Origin: Dyadobacter frigoris
GTDB lineage: Bacteria; Bacteroidota; Bacteroidia; Cytophagales; Spirosomataceae
Length of the DNA: 64,000 bases
Reading direction: 5' to 3'
NCBI RefSeq assembly: GCF_005280585.1
Contig: NZ_SZVO01000018.1
Location: forward strand, 117,768 to 181,767
Of this stretch, positions 27,022-36,995 are shown in pieces (the first letter of the stretch is position 1; each line of letters begins with the position of its first letter). The notes below the pieces were generated by a model. The model was given only the letters and a program-made list of their open reading frames with translations, was not told the DNA's origin and did not search any database. The translations under genes and the position numbers were made by a program.

Positions 27022-27469
27022 GATTTTAAAAATAACGTTGAGTATGTCTTTGTATTGCTTCCTATTTTGCCCTAGTGGACTATATACGTAATATATTCGT
27101 GCTTATCTTAACAGATCATTTTCAATTTGTCTTTACCGGCATCGTATTTATAATAGATATTTGTAGTATTTATTTCATAACGATTGTAGTTGAATAGTTT
27201 TAACAAGTTTACGACAAATCTTTGGTAAATCCCAATCAAATAAAAGTAAAATTTGTTTAAGTTTCAGATAGCCAAGCAATTAATATTATAAATTAACTAA
27301 ATAAGTCTAAACATTCTTCTTAATTTTCTATTTTTATTATTTTTTTATGTAGTACAACGAGTAGATTTACACTGAGATATAATTAAATTTTAAGAGAATT
27401 AATTCAGTAAGAAGTTCCATAATTTCAGTTAAATTAAGAAGTGTAGATCAGCAAGAAAGAAAGTAAAAT
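27022..27469. other. AT-rich intergenic region, probable promoter of the transferase unit
   Basis: About 450 very AT-rich bases with no open frame of note. Near the downstream gene it holds ATAACGTTGAGTA (27032-27044), which recurs at 43839-43851 in the other large gap of the locus. Confidence 0.4.
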
Positions 27470-28246
27470 TCACTTATAGGGATGTAATTCTGGTGACCTC
27501 TTTGAAATCTTTTTTTGTACGACTGCTTTAAATAAAAGCCATATAAATGAAGAATTAGTTATTGCATATCTCTTAAATAAACGTTTGGGTTCCTGGGTTA
27601 ACCTATATAGCCATTCAAGACTTGTTTTTTGTAGCCATTCAGGAGCCCGTTTTTGTAGTCCTACCATAACTGGTAATGCACCTCCTATGCCTATCATGGG
27701 CATCATAATACGCCCTTTCATACTTGCCATCCACTTTTCCTGTTTTGGACAGCCTAATGCCACAAAAAGGATTTTAGCTCCACTTTGATTTATCTTTTCA
27801 ACAATATCATTTTCTTCAATTTTTGTAAGTTCACGAAAAGGTGGACTATGTAAACCAGCAAGAACCGAGCCCGGATACTTCGTAATTATGAATTGTTTAG
27901 TTTTATTTAACATTTCCTGAGTACCACCGTAGAAATACACTGGAATTTGTTTTTCCGAAGTCTCCTTAAGTAAATCGGGTAGTAAATCCATGCCGGCAAC
28001 TCGATCTTGTTTTATTCCGTGAAGAATATTCATACTCCATACCAAAGGCATACCGTCAGGAGTAGTCATTACAGATTTATTGACAATTGATGCAAATCTG
28101 GGATCGTTGTAGGCCTCCACAAGCATATGTACGTTGGCAACACATATGTAACAGGATGTAACATCATTGATCAGGGCAAGAATATTATCGATAAACATTC
28201 GGTAACTTCCTGTTGTGATATTGAGACTGATGATTGCTTTCTTCAT
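27470..28246 (-). CDS. WecG/TagA/CpsF-family glycosyltransferase
   Basis: 258-residue glycosyltransferase (GT26). The family signatures are TPDGMPLVWSMNILHG, RVAGMDLLPDLL and VYFYGGTQEMLNKTK. VALGCPKQEKWMAS and GIGGALPVMVGLQKRAPEWL follow, with EWLYRLTQEPKRLFKRY at the end. Known members transfer ManNAc, ManNAcA or similar sugars from a UDP donor onto a lipid-linked first sugar. It therefore probably adds the second sugar after the WcaJ-like transferase encoded next to it. Confidence 0.92.
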   Translation of the reverse strand: MKKAIISLNITTGSYRMFIDNILALINDVTSCYICVANVHMLVEAYNDPRFASIVNKSVMTTPDGMPLVWSMNILHGIKQDRVAGMDLLPDLLKETSEKQIPVYFYGGTQEMLNKTKQFIITKYPGSVLAGLHSPPFRELTKIEENDIVEKINQSGAKILFVALGCPKQEKWMASMKGRIMMPMIGIGGALPVMVGLQKRAPEWLQKTSLEWLYRLTQEPKRLFKRYAITNSSFIWLLFKAVVQKKISKRSPELHPYK

Positions 28247-28586
28247 ATGAATAAAGACTTCTCCTTATTGGCTATAATGTTGATTAACAAAGTTTTACTG
28301 AATTAATATTTGTATATTAGAATACTTAGATATCACGATAGATCGACATATATCAAAACTTTCTAACAAAAGTTTATCCGCTAAATCTAAAATGTTGTTT
28401 TTATATTTTATGAACAACGGCCTTGCTTAATTTTCTCAAAAGGATTAGCAACAGATTTTTTTGGTGTTGCACAAATTATATTATTCTCTAGTACTAATCC
28501 TGAATAAATAAAAAATGCCAACATTATTTAGTATCAGTTCAATGCGTATGCTTCATTAGTTTACAAACTATCACGTACGCTGTGAA
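28247..28586. other. AT-rich gap inside the polysaccharide locus
   Basis: About 340 bases with no coding frame, terminator hairpin or recognisable promoter box that I can support. Confidence 0.4.
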
Positions 28587-29750
28587 TTAATGAGACCTAA
28601 GCAAATCTGTCACTATTGATGTGTAATTATTTGCAAATTCAATAGTTCGTAAGCTTTGCTCGTCAACCTTATGGTATGCTTGATCAATAGTGGAATTTGT
28701 CTCATGCCATTTGTGGATTAAAATCGCTGCCAATTCTTCTGGTTTGTCGGGATCGAAAAAGTCGCCACTAATAGAAACTTGTTCTTGGTGGACAGGTATG
28801 TTCGAAAGAATAAGGTCTTTTTTCATACTTTTTGCCTCTTCGACAGTGGAACTCCATCCTTCAAAATATGATGGATTTATTATTGATAGTGAATGTCGCA
28901 TGAATATAAGAACATCACTAAAAGGAATTAGTCCCAATAACATTATATTGGCGTTTAACTGATTTTCATCAATAAACTTTATTAGATTCTGTATATGATT
29001 ATTATCTCTTTTATCAGAAAGTAAACCACTACAAATCAGCTTTATTTCGGGAATTTGTTTTTTTGCAAGCAATATGGCTTGAAACGCAACCTTATGATTC
29101 TTATGAGCCCAGAATTGGTTTGGAAGGAAAAAATACTTACCCGTAAATTTATACTTTTTTTCTAAGTAGCCGAAATTCTTATTTTCAAAGGAAGTAACTT
29201 GTGAAACAAAATGGATAACACTCGCTTTCGATACAAATTCTGGACAAAAACCTTTAAAATCACTGAGAGCATCGTAACTACTCAAAATAACTTTATTGCT
29301 AAATTTAGCTAATGATTTTAATCTGAAGTCTCTAACTATGAGGTGCAATCGAGAATATAACTTTGGTAGTCTAAGATGCTGAAAATCGGGTATCCAATTG
29401 GCCGTGTAGCAGTTAATGTCAGGTCCATAAATATAAGAATGACTGAAAATATCAATTCTATTTTTTTTTATAATTTGATTTATAAGAAAATTTCTTTTCA
29501 AAATATCTCGCATAAATGTATAAACAAACCATTTAAGGCTATATCTATCAAATAAGGAATCCCTTTGTATCTCCGCTAGATCTTCAAATTGTTTGATGAG
29601 CTTTTCATCCGTATTATTTCCAACAAACAAAATAGGTTGTATTTGTTTATTTTCAAGTTGTGAAAGGGCAAATAGTAAATTTTTTAAGTAATTTATTCCA
29701 CCCATCCATTCAACCTTACCGTCTATTATTGTGAATCCAACTCGTATCAT
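28587..29750 (-). CDS. Glycosyltransferase family 4 (GT-B fold)
   Basis: 387 residues with an N-terminal acceptor domain (GGINYLKNLLFALSQLEN) and a C-terminal GT1-like nucleotide-sugar domain. In the latter YFFLPNQFWAHKNHKVAFQA is the usual N.....HKN segment, LLGLIPFSDV the following strand, and PSYFEGWSSTVEEAKSM the donor-binding EGxxxxxxEA motif. It is a cytoplasmic retaining transferase adding one sugar to the lipid-linked repeat unit. Its start overlaps the epimerase stop by four bases, so the two are coupled. Donor and acceptor cannot be told. Confidence 0.88.
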   Translation of the reverse strand: MIRVGFTIIDGKVEWMGGINYLKNLLFALSQLENKQIQPILFVGNNTDEKLIKQFEDLAEIQRDSLFDRYSLKWFVYTFMRDILKRNFLINQIIKKNRIDIFSHSYIYGPDINCYTANWIPDFQHLRLPKLYSRLHLIVRDFRLKSLAKFSNKVILSSYDALSDFKGFCPEFVSKASVIHFVSQVTSFENKNFGYLEKKYKFTGKYFFLPNQFWAHKNHKVAFQAILLAKKQIPEIKLICSGLLSDKRDNNHIQNLIKFIDENQLNANIMLLGLIPFSDVLIFMRHSLSIINPSYFEGWSSTVEEAKSMKKDLILSNIPVHQEQVSISGDFFDPDKPEELAAILIHKWHETNSTIDQAYHKVDEQSLRTIEFANNYTSIVTDLLRSH

Positions 29751-30667
29751 AAATAATTTTTAAACCATTTAACATAATTTTTTATTCCCGTTTCAATTGG
29801 TAAAGTAGGTCGCCAACCAATATTCAATGCTTCTTCAATACCTGCATGATAGAATTTGGGATCACCTTCTTTTACCAGACCATTGAACACAATTTTAACG
29901 TCCTTTCTATCTAATTCTAGTACCAACAATTCCAGAATATCTTTTACAGTCGTTTTGTTACTACATCCGCCATTTAAAACCAAAAATGAAAATTCAGTAG
30001 ATGCCAAATGTCGTACCAATGATGCAACGTCCTTAACATGTAACCAGTCCCTAGTTTCGTGTCCAGTTCCATAAAACAACACATCTTTATCTGCATTAAT
30101 AATTTTGTTGCATGCGTCCCATAAAAGTTGTTTGGTCAATCCTTCTCCATATATTGAAAATAGCCTTACAATCGCCACTTTAATTCCAAAGCATTGGGAA
30201 TACGATTTGCAAATTGATTCAGAGGCCAATTTATGGAATCCATATGGTGACACAGGATTGGGATTGTCTTGTTCATGAATAATTATATCTTCTTTTGCAC
30301 CGTAAATTGCTGCACTTGAAAGGTAAATAATTGGAGTAGTAGGAGTGTGCAATCTTATATACTCTAATAATTCAAGCGTAGAGTTGACTGTTTTGTGATA
30401 GTCGAGATAAGGATTATCTATTGACTTTCCAACTGTACTTCCCCCGGCACTATGTACAATGAGATCCGGTCTTTTGGTGATCTTTAATAGAGCAACCATT
30501 GAAAGATCTGACTCATACCATTCGTCAATACCCATACTTTTTAATCGAACTGGAGATACGAAACCATGTCCAATTCCAATGACGTAATAATTGTTTTGTT
30601 TAAATTCTTTAGCTATATTTTGACCAATAAAACCGATGGCGCCGGTTATTATTACTATTTTATTCAT
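29747..30667 (-). CDS. NAD-dependent epimerase/dehydratase (extended SDR)
   Basis: 306-residue sugar-nucleotide enzyme of the GalE-like extended SDR type. The dinucleotide loop is TGAIGFIG, with a shortened GxxGxxG. The active-site strand is YLSSAAIYGAKED and the catalytic pair YGFHK fits YxxxK. The substrate part has VRLFSIYGEGLTKQLLWD and ETRDWLHVKDVASL. It may epimerise or reduce a UDP-, dTDP- or GDP-sugar used by the neighbouring transferases; the exact product is open. It is coupled to the downstream glycosyltransferase by an ATGA-type overlap. Confidence 0.85.
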   Translation of the reverse strand: MNKIVIITGAIGFIGQNIAKEFKQNNYYVIGIGHGFVSPVRLKSMGIDEWYESDLSMVALLKITKRPDLIVHSAGGSTVGKSIDNPYLDYHKTVNSTLELLEYIRLHTPTTPIIYLSSAAIYGAKEDIIIHEQDNPNPVSPYGFHKLASESICKSYSQCFGIKVAIVRLFSIYGEGLTKQLLWDACNKIINADKDVLFYGTGHETRDWLHVKDVASLVRHLASTEFSFLVLNGGCSNKTTVKDILELLVLELDRKDVKIVFNGLVKEGDPKFYHAGIEEALNIGWRPTLPIETGIKNYVKWFKNYL

Positions 30668-30700
30668 GAACGTTGAGATTATTAATTGCCTAATTCAGGA

Positions 30701-31282
30701 TTACTTAAGATTCTTAATTACGCGTGCCGGATTACCCCCAACAACTGTAAAAGCTGGAACATCCTTTGTTACAAGTGATCCTGCAGCAATGATAGCTCCG
30801 TCTCCTATGTTTACGCCTTTTAGTATGATACTATTAAAATTTATCCAAACGTTGTTGCCAATTATTATTGGAGCGGTATTTATATTGACAGGCCCTTTTG
30901 GGTATCCAACATTAATCAGATGCACGAATCCTTCGGCTCTTTCTATATGATCCATTTCATGAGAATTTGTGTCTATGATATTTACATTGTGTGAAATTAG
31001 AACATCATTTCCAATACTGATTTTATTGCCCGACCAGATTCTACTTCCTTCTCCGATAAAACATCTGTTGCCAATAGTAATTTCACCACCATACCCAAAT
31101 ACGTGTAACTCACCTCGAACAAAAGTTTGATCTCCTACTACAATTTTAGTTGGATCATTTAAGAGGTTGAATACTTTTGTACTTAGATAAAATACAGCAC
31201 TAGACGAGGCATTCATTTTACGGCGGATATTAACACTCAAGATACGTCTAATAAGATATTTGACTTTTTTGATTAAATGCAT
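30701..31282 (-). CDS. Hexapeptide-repeat acyltransferase (sugar O-acetyltransferase type)
   Basis: 193 residues forming a left-handed beta-helix with hexapeptide repeats (ITIGNRCFIGEGSRIWSGNK, ISIGNDVLISHN, IIIGNNVWINFNSIILKGVN). The catalytic histidine is in the loop DTNSHEMDH. The closing GDGAIIAAGSLVTKDVPAFT and GGNPARVI are typical of the WcaF/maltose-acetyltransferase group. It probably transfers acetyl from acetyl-CoA to a sugar of the repeat unit. It is one of two such enzymes in the locus. Confidence 0.9.
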   Translation of the reverse strand: MHLIKKVKYLIRRILSVNIRRKMNASSSAVFYLSTKVFNLLNDPTKIVVGDQTFVRGELHVFGYGGEITIGNRCFIGEGSRIWSGNKISIGNDVLISHNVNIIDTNSHEMDHIERAEGFVHLINVGYPKGPVNINTAPIIIGNNVWINFNSIILKGVNIGDGAIIAAGSLVTKDVPAFTVVGGNPARVIKNLK

Positions 31283-31492
31283 TTTTTAAGAAAAAAGATG
31301 GTCACACATAATAAAATTACTATGGACTAATTGGTTGTAAAATAAATCTAATTTGCCTTTAAAAACGAAATATCCTAAGTTATATAGCTTTTTGAATTCA
31401 AAGCTTATTGAACACGGTTAGGAACAAACCAATCTATGTTTAATAAGAAAATGAGAGATGAATGAGGTATTTTAGTTAGGAATATAATGATT

Positions 31493-32401
31493 TTACTGGA
31501 TCTTTAAAATATATTTTAAAGCATTAATTATTACAAAAAGTTTTCGAAACCGGAGTATTTTAATTATTTTTTTTCTATATGTTAAGGACTCTTCAATTAT
31601 ATCTGGGAAATGAAACTCATAATTTTGATCTTTAATTCTGCTGGGTAACTGCAAGTAATTTTTTGAATTTTCGCCACTACCATCAAATCCAATTTGATCT
31701 ATTAACGTTTCTGTGGGATAAAGAGTTAAGCCATTATTTTTAAATATATTCCAGTACCAAACAATCCCCCATGACTTCACAATCCCCTTTTTATTATCAT
31801 TAACTAATTTATAGTAATTGTATGAATTGTTGTAATTGAACTGGTATTTCAACTTAGAATCATTATGCAAGGATTCGATACCAGTTAATCCATCTGAAAA
31901 CTTAATCCATCGATCAGACCATGTAGCCCAACCCCATGTACTTGAAATTTTTAGAAAATATGATTGATTTTCTAGGGATATACTTTTTGTATTTATATAA
32001 GAATATCCAGTTATCTCGTGTACGTCTTGCTTGTTTTTATAAAGGTCTAGTGACTTATTCATGTACTCCAAAAATTGCTTATGGGTAATTAGGTCATCTT
32101 CCACTACAATTATTTTATCGAATCTATCAATAATATCAGTGACTCCTTCTGATATTGATTTTACAAGACCATAATTGATATCGCGTTCAATAATTGTTAT
32201 GCTTTTGAATCCACTAATACTCTTGATGAATTTTCGTACTTCCTCAACGCTATCATTTGCTAACTCGTTTTTTGGAGCATCTGAAAATATAAACAAATCA
32301 CTTTCTTTGGCTAAATGATTAGTCTGTAAAGCGCTAATAGTCCTAATTGTGTGGTTAGGTCTATTGTAAACAAAGAGGGCTATGGGGGCGTATCTGTTCA
32401 T
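31493..32401 (-). CDS. Glycosyltransferase family 2-like protein
   Basis: 302 residues. The N-terminus APIALFVYNRPNHTIRTISA is the GT-A opening seen in a Bacteroidota transferase group. LFIFSDAPKN follows, and IIVVEDDLITHKQFLEYMN carries the acidic EDD metal/nucleotide motif. SSTWGWATWSDRW is a conserved acceptor segment of this group. It is predicted to be a cytoplasmic inverting sugar transferase in repeat-unit assembly. The specificity is unknown. Confidence 0.82.
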   Translation of the reverse strand: MNRYAPIALFVYNRPNHTIRTISALQTNHLAKESDLFIFSDAPKNELANDSVEEVRKFIKSISGFKSITIIERDINYGLVKSISEGVTDIIDRFDKIIVVEDDLITHKQFLEYMNKSLDLYKNKQDVHEITGYSYINTKSISLENQSYFLKISSTWGWATWSDRWIKFSDGLTGIESLHNDSKLKYQFNYNNSYNYYKLVNDNKKGIVKSWGIVWYWNIFKNNGLTLYPTETLIDQIGFDGSGENSKNYLQLPSRIKDQNYEFHFPDIIEESLTYRKKIIKILRFRKLFVIINALKYILKIQ

Positions 32402-32627
32402 GAAATATATTTATAGTTATCCTTAAAGAGACTTATGACTTACATCTTGTAGTGTGACTTTTTATGAGCCAATGAAACATTTTCCAAGAATTCATAATCT
32501 ATATACTGCGCGTAAACTTTAAAATAAAATTCAATCTCTCCTTAATGATTTATTATTATAAATGGTACTTAACAAAGTGTACAATAGTGTTGTTGGGGAT
32601 AATCTTAAAAGATCTGTTTTTAATAAG

Positions 32628-33452
32628 TTATTGAATTAAAATAATTCTCTTTTTTTTATCAATTAGTTGGGCAGTATCAGAAAAGCTGCTAAAGGGTGAA
32701 CAAATAATTGTATGGGCATTGGCTAAACAATACAGCTCTAACACGGCATCATGTATTCCCTCTTTTGTATTTCTATTTAAGGAGCTTGAAAACATTTGTA
32801 TTTTTTCTCCAAAAATAAGTTTCATCTTTTTCTTAACTTTCTCTTCGTCCGTTGCTAAAAAAAATATAGAATTGGAATCACTTTCTAGTATTTTTTCTAT
32901 TGCAGTTATGTACTTTTCCAATGGGCTATTTTTTAAAGCTTTTGAGTTATCTGTACCTCTGAAATGAATTCCGAAGTACGATTCTCCAAGATTCTTCTTC
33001 AAAAGAGATAAATCCTCGCTCAAACTTTTTTTAAGAAGAAAGTTATTATAATTAGGAAATTGAAAAAAAGGATAACATGTTGAAATAAACAAATTGTGTT
33101 TATCTTTTACGATTTTTATATCAATATCTCCGTTAAAAGATTTAATATTCAAATCTAATAGCACCTTATCATAAAGCAGCAATCCAAATGTTGAGTAAAG
33201 AGATGGTAAATATTTTAAAAGCTTATAACGACAGAAATATTTATAAAAGTTATACTCGAAAAGCGTTTTTGGTTTCGAGTAATCAATTCCGATACTCTCA
33301 AAAATGTCTTCAAGATTACAACCTAAATCGTCGTTATTAATCCAGATAACTTTTAATTTATAATTGAATTGATGACAGAAATAAATTGCCGATTCTAAAA
33401 CTCTCATTCTATTCCCTAGACCTCCTTGCGGTAATATAGTTAGTTTATTCAT
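32628..33452 (-). CDS. Fucosyltransferase-like glycosyltransferase (NodZ/O-FucT superfamily pattern)
   Basis: 274 residues. It opens with LPQGGLGNRMRVLESAIYFC, a glycine-rich loop found in fucosyltransferases of the GT11/GT23/NodZ type. It then has YFGIHFRGTDNSK, the HxRxTD donor-binding motif of that superfamily. Near the end comes LYCLANAHTIICSPFSSFSD with the terminal SxFS motif. The locus also makes GDP-L-fucose (Fcl, Gmd), which supports a fucosyl donor. Its start overlaps the preceding glycosyltransferase stop by eight bases. The superfamily call rests on motifs only. Confidence 0.7.
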   Translation of the reverse strand: MNKLTILPQGGLGNRMRVLESAIYFCHQFNYKLKVIWINNDDLGCNLEDIFESIGIDYSKPKTLFEYNFYKYFCRYKLLKYLPSLYSTFGLLLYDKVLLDLNIKSFNGDIDIKIVKDKHNLFISTCYPFFQFPNYNNFLLKKSLSEDLSLLKKNLGESYFGIHFRGTDNSKALKNSPLEKYITAIEKILESDSNSIFFLATDEEKVKKKMKLIFGEKIQMFSSSLNRNTKEGIHDAVLELYCLANAHTIICSPFSSFSDTAQLIDKKKRIILIQ

Positions 33453-34650
33453 ATTGATTTAACCGACTTTCAATAATTATTTTTTCATAAAGTTGAGCAT
33501 ATTGTAAAGAAATTTTAGTAGCACCATAATGCTCCACCGCGTAATCCCTTAATTTTTCAGGAGGATAAAAGTTTCTTCTATCAATAATATTGATCATTGC
33601 CTTTGTTAAATCGTCTTCGTTTTTTTCTACCAAAAAACCACAATCAGGGCTTATAATATCTTCTGGACCGCCGGACTTTGTAGCTATAACAGGTAGGCCG
33701 CAAGATAGTGCTTCAATTAAAACTACCCCAAAAGTTTCAATATCACTAGGTAGAACAAAGCAGTCACAGGTTTGCATCAATTGCCTAACCTCTTGCCTAT
33801 CAACAGATCCCAGAAAGCTAACTTTGTTGCTTAAATTAAGATCGTTTACTAGTTTCATAAGGCCAGGCTTTTCTGTACCTTCACCAGCAATAATTAATTT
33901 TGAATCATGCCCTTTCTTTATTAGTTCTGAAAAAGAATTGATCAATCTGTCTATTCTTTTTTTTGTACTCAAATGACAAACAGTAAGAAAGATAAAATTT
34001 GCATTTACCGGTTTCAATTTTAGAGGACTAAAAAAATCTGTATCAATGAAATTAGGAATTACCGATACGATCTCTTTATTTAATCCAAGTACTTTAGAAA
34101 GTAATTCCTTGAAAGGTGAACTCACAGTGATTACTTTGCTTGCATTTTCAAATACTGCCTTTAAGGTTTTTTTTTCTTGATTAGTTAAAGTTGAATTTTG
34201 ATATAGTGTTAAGTGTTCAGTTATAATGTAAGGTATTTTATATTTTTTATAGAGGTACATCGCTGCTATACCAGCACCAATCGCGCAATGGGCATGAATA
34301 ATATCGGGTCTTCGGTTGCTGTTTAACAATCGCTCTGCCATTTTCATTACTTCTGATATCCATAACCTTTGTCCCAAAGAAAGATCAAACCTAGTTGGTA
34401 AAAGATTCCAGCGATGTTTACGATAAACTTGTAAGCCATTCTCTTCATTTTTTGAATACTGGAAGTGATTTTTAATTAACCCTTTTAATGAAATGTCACG
34501 AATGCTTCTTGATTCTGGATATATTAAGGTAATATTTTTAAAGTGTTTGGATATGGCTTCTGCCTGTTCTTTAAAGAATATACCTCTTAAGGGATAATCT
34601 TCAGAAACATAAAAAGATGGGATTATCCAAATAATTCTATCACTTATCAT
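33445..34650 (-). CDS. Glycosyltransferase family 4 (GT-B fold)
   Basis: 401 residues. The N-terminal domain has IIWIIPSFYVSEDYPLRGIF and the conserved DIIHAHCAIGAGIAA. The C-terminal GT1 domain has FLTVCHLSTKKRIDRLINSF, GSVDRQEVRQLMQTCDCFVL and the E-x7-E motif ETFGVVLIEALSCGLPVIA. It closely follows the pattern of EPS/LPS transferases that use UDP- or GDP-sugars. It is coupled to the fucosyltransferase-like gene by an overlap. Confidence 0.92.
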   Translation of the reverse strand: MISDRIIWIIPSFYVSEDYPLRGIFFKEQAEAISKHFKNITLIYPESRSIRDISLKGLIKNHFQYSKNEENGLQVYRKHRWNLLPTRFDLSLGQRLWISEVMKMAERLLNSNRRPDIIHAHCAIGAGIAAMYLYKKYKIPYIITEHLTLYQNSTLTNQEKKTLKAVFENASKVITVSSPFKELLSKVLGLNKEIVSVIPNFIDTDFFSPLKLKPVNANFIFLTVCHLSTKKRIDRLINSFSELIKKGHDSKLIIAGEGTEKPGLMKLVNDLNLSNKVSFLGSVDRQEVRQLMQTCDCFVLPSDIETFGVVLIEALSCGLPVIATKSGGPEDIISPDCGFLVEKNEDDLTKAMINIIDRRNFYPPEKLRDYAVEHYGATKISLQYAQLYEKIIIESRLNQYE

Positions 34651-34763
34651 GGATTATACTTAATGTTTGAAGACTTTTAAATTTCTCTACTAAGTTGTAA
34701 ATTGTCAGCGCAATCCTAAATTCATTACAATGGACTTAGTTACTTTTAAGCTAAGCCTTCGAG

Positions 34764-35513
34764 CTAACTGATTTTATAAGAAATAAATCTTTTCAAACTT
34801 GCCTTAAATTTTAATTCGATTTTTTTTGTATTGTATGTTTTCTTACTTATTATATTATTCATATACTTTATTTTAAGGCTTTCTAAAAGTCCTATATCAC
34901 TTCCTGATACCCCTCCAACTGTGAAATTGGCCAATATCCTATCAATAGTGATAAACTTAATTCCATTTTTTTTTATACGTAGCATAAAATCGTAGTCAGC
35001 CGCCGATTTAAAACTTTCATCAAAAAGTCCATTGAGTTCATATATTTTCTTAGGAACAAAACATGTAGGATGCTGAATCATTTTTTCATTTAAGAAGTTA
35101 AAATGACTTCTTTCAACTAAATATTCTTGATCAAATTTTATAATCCTCATAAATCCATAATGAATGGCTTCTTTGTGCTGCAAATAAGAACTTACGACTG
35201 TTTCAACTGCGTCTGTTTCGTACCAATCGTCACTGTTAATGATTCCAATTAATTCCCCCTTTGCCATATTGATCCCCTTATTCATCGCATTATAAATTCC
35301 TTTATCAGGTTCAGATACTAAAATGAAAGAATCCTCTGAACTGTTGGTCATAAATTCTTTAATGATAGGTAATGTTGAATCACTAGACGCTCCATCTATA
35401 ATTATGTATTCGATATTGGGATAACTTTGATCGAGTACAGATTGTATAGTTTTTTTTATGGTTTTTTGACTATTAAAGCAAACAGTAATTATAGATACTA
35501 GTGGTTGCATCAT
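34764..35513 (-). CDS. Glycosyltransferase family 2 (GT-A fold)
   Basis: 249 residues, a typical WcaA/EpsE-like transferase. The N-terminal strand is VSIITVCFNSQKTIKKTIQS, followed by YIIIDGASSDSTLPII and SEPDKGIYNAMNKGINMAKG. The metal-binding acidic motif is IINSDDWYE. FDESFKSAADYDFMLRI is the acceptor-side conserved block. It is predicted to transfer one sugar to the lipid-linked repeat. Confidence 0.92.
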   Translation of the reverse strand: MMQPLVSIITVCFNSQKTIKKTIQSVLDQSYPNIEYIIIDGASSDSTLPIIKEFMTNSSEDSFILVSEPDKGIYNAMNKGINMAKGELIGIINSDDWYETDAVETVVSSYLQHKEAIHYGFMRIIKFDQEYLVERSHFNFLNEKMIQHPTCFVPKKIYELNGLFDESFKSAADYDFMLRIKKNGIKFITIDRILANFTVGGVSGSDIGLLESLKIKYMNNIISKKTYNTKKIELKFKASLKRFISYKIS

Positions 35514-35660
35514 TGGATATTATTAGGGTTACTTTTTTTAGTATGATTTTGTTATTTTACTGGTCTTATATCTTATTTCTATTTTTTTTTATTAATTGCT
35601 TTGCGCTCTAATCATTTTTCTTGGAATTTAATAAAGGATGGTTCAACACATCTTGAAAAA

Positions 35661-36995
35661 TTAAGTAACCCTATATTTGATTAACCTCTGTTTCCCAGCA
35701 ATTTTTTTCTTTTCAACTATTATCGCTAACAAAAGAATTGGAATAAAAAAATGTGGCTGAAGGAATGTATTTGAAGTGAAGGAAGAAAAGGCTCCAATAA
35801 GTATTAATGATAAAATAACCTTTGATATATTTAAGTTTATTGTATTGTAAGAGTACCTACGAGCCAAAACAATAAAAATATTGACATAAAAAAACGCTCC
35901 AATATATCCCATTGTTAGAAAAAGCATAGACCACACTAAATCTGGTGTATATACTTTTACAATATTACCGGATATTGGATCAGGTAGACCATATCGAAGA
36001 GGTAAAGTAAGTACTTCTGGGGCCTTTTCATCAACCAAACCAATTCCAAAAAGCCAACCTAAGGGAATATTATTTATATACGATAAACGTTCAGTTAAAT
36101 GGTTTACTCTGTATAAAAAAGTATTACTATCATAAATAACACGATTTGAAAAAATGTCACTGAGTATTGATAATTGGTTAATTGCTTCAAAAACCCTGGA
36201 TCTTAAAACCTCTACTGACAGAATTATAATTAATAAAAATCCTAATAAAATTACGTATATGATTTTTTTAGTATAGCTATTATAAATCAATGAATGAATA
36301 GCTACTGTTAGGAACCATGCAAACATATATCCTCGATGCAATGGTGCCAATACGGCTAGAACAAATATGAATATAAATACGAAACGAATTTTTTTAGAAT
36401 ACCCAAAGGGAAACCAAAACAAAGTTATCGCTAGGGATAAATCGAGCAATTTAGGTGTATTGTAAAATCGGGTATATTTTAAATCATTTACCAATAACTC
36501 CTTAGGTCCTTGTAATAAAGTCTGTCCCGTAACTACTTGTAAAAGAAATAGTATTGATTGGACAAACGTGATTATTAAAAGTACTTTAAGTACGCGGATT
36601 AATTCAACTTCGCTTATTTCAGTGAACATTAAGAAGGACAGTAAGAAAATATATAGTCTTGCTCCTTTAAATACATCACCAAATGAATAGCCAATTAAAA
36701 GGCCATAAATCACATTGGATATTAGAATAAATATAAATATAAAGATAGCTTTGGCGAATTTTGTTTTCCTGACGGCATTTTTTATCCAATAGTTACCCCT
36801 AAGAACAAATAGACCTAAAAATACTAATAGGGAAGCATCAATGGACGATCCCGAAAAAAAACCAATAGTTAATATATTTAATGGTATCACTTGAAAGCCT
36901 TCTAGCAATAAAAAAAAGAAGATTAGCAAGGAATAAAAATATTCTTTTCTTATGTATTGAGCTATACTTATTACTACAAGCAAATAACAAATCAT
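35661..36995 (-). CDS. Wzy-like polysaccharide polymerase / O-antigen ligase family membrane protein
   Basis: 444 residues, very hydrophobic, with about 10-12 predicted membrane helices. A larger extracytoplasmic loop in the second half (RVNHLTERLSYINNIPLGWL to PDPISGNIVKVYTPDLVW) is the usual place of the active loop in Wzy and WaaL proteins. Sequence conservation in this family is low, so the call rests on topology and on its place between Wzx-type and transferase genes. It should polymerise repeat units in the periplasm. It overlaps the acetyltransferase gene by four bases. Confidence 0.8.
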   Translation of the reverse strand: MICYLLVVISIAQYIRKEYFYSLLIFFFLLLEGFQVIPLNILTIGFFSGSSIDASLLVFLGLFVLRGNYWIKNAVRKTKFAKAIFIFIFILISNVIYGLLIGYSFGDVFKGARLYIFLLSFLMFTEISEVELIRVLKVLLIITFVQSILFLLQVVTGQTLLQGPKELLVNDLKYTRFYNTPKLLDLSLAITLFWFPFGYSKKIRFVFIFIFVLAVLAPLHRGYMFAWFLTVAIHSLIYNSYTKKIIYVILLGFLLIIILSVEVLRSRVFEAINQLSILSDIFSNRVIYDSNTFLYRVNHLTERLSYINNIPLGWLFGIGLVDEKAPEVLTLPLRYGLPDPISGNIVKVYTPDLVWSMLFLTMGYIGAFFYVNIFIVLARRYSYNTINLNISKVILSLILIGAFSSFTSNTFLQPHFFIPILLLAIIVEKKKIAGKQRLIKYRVT

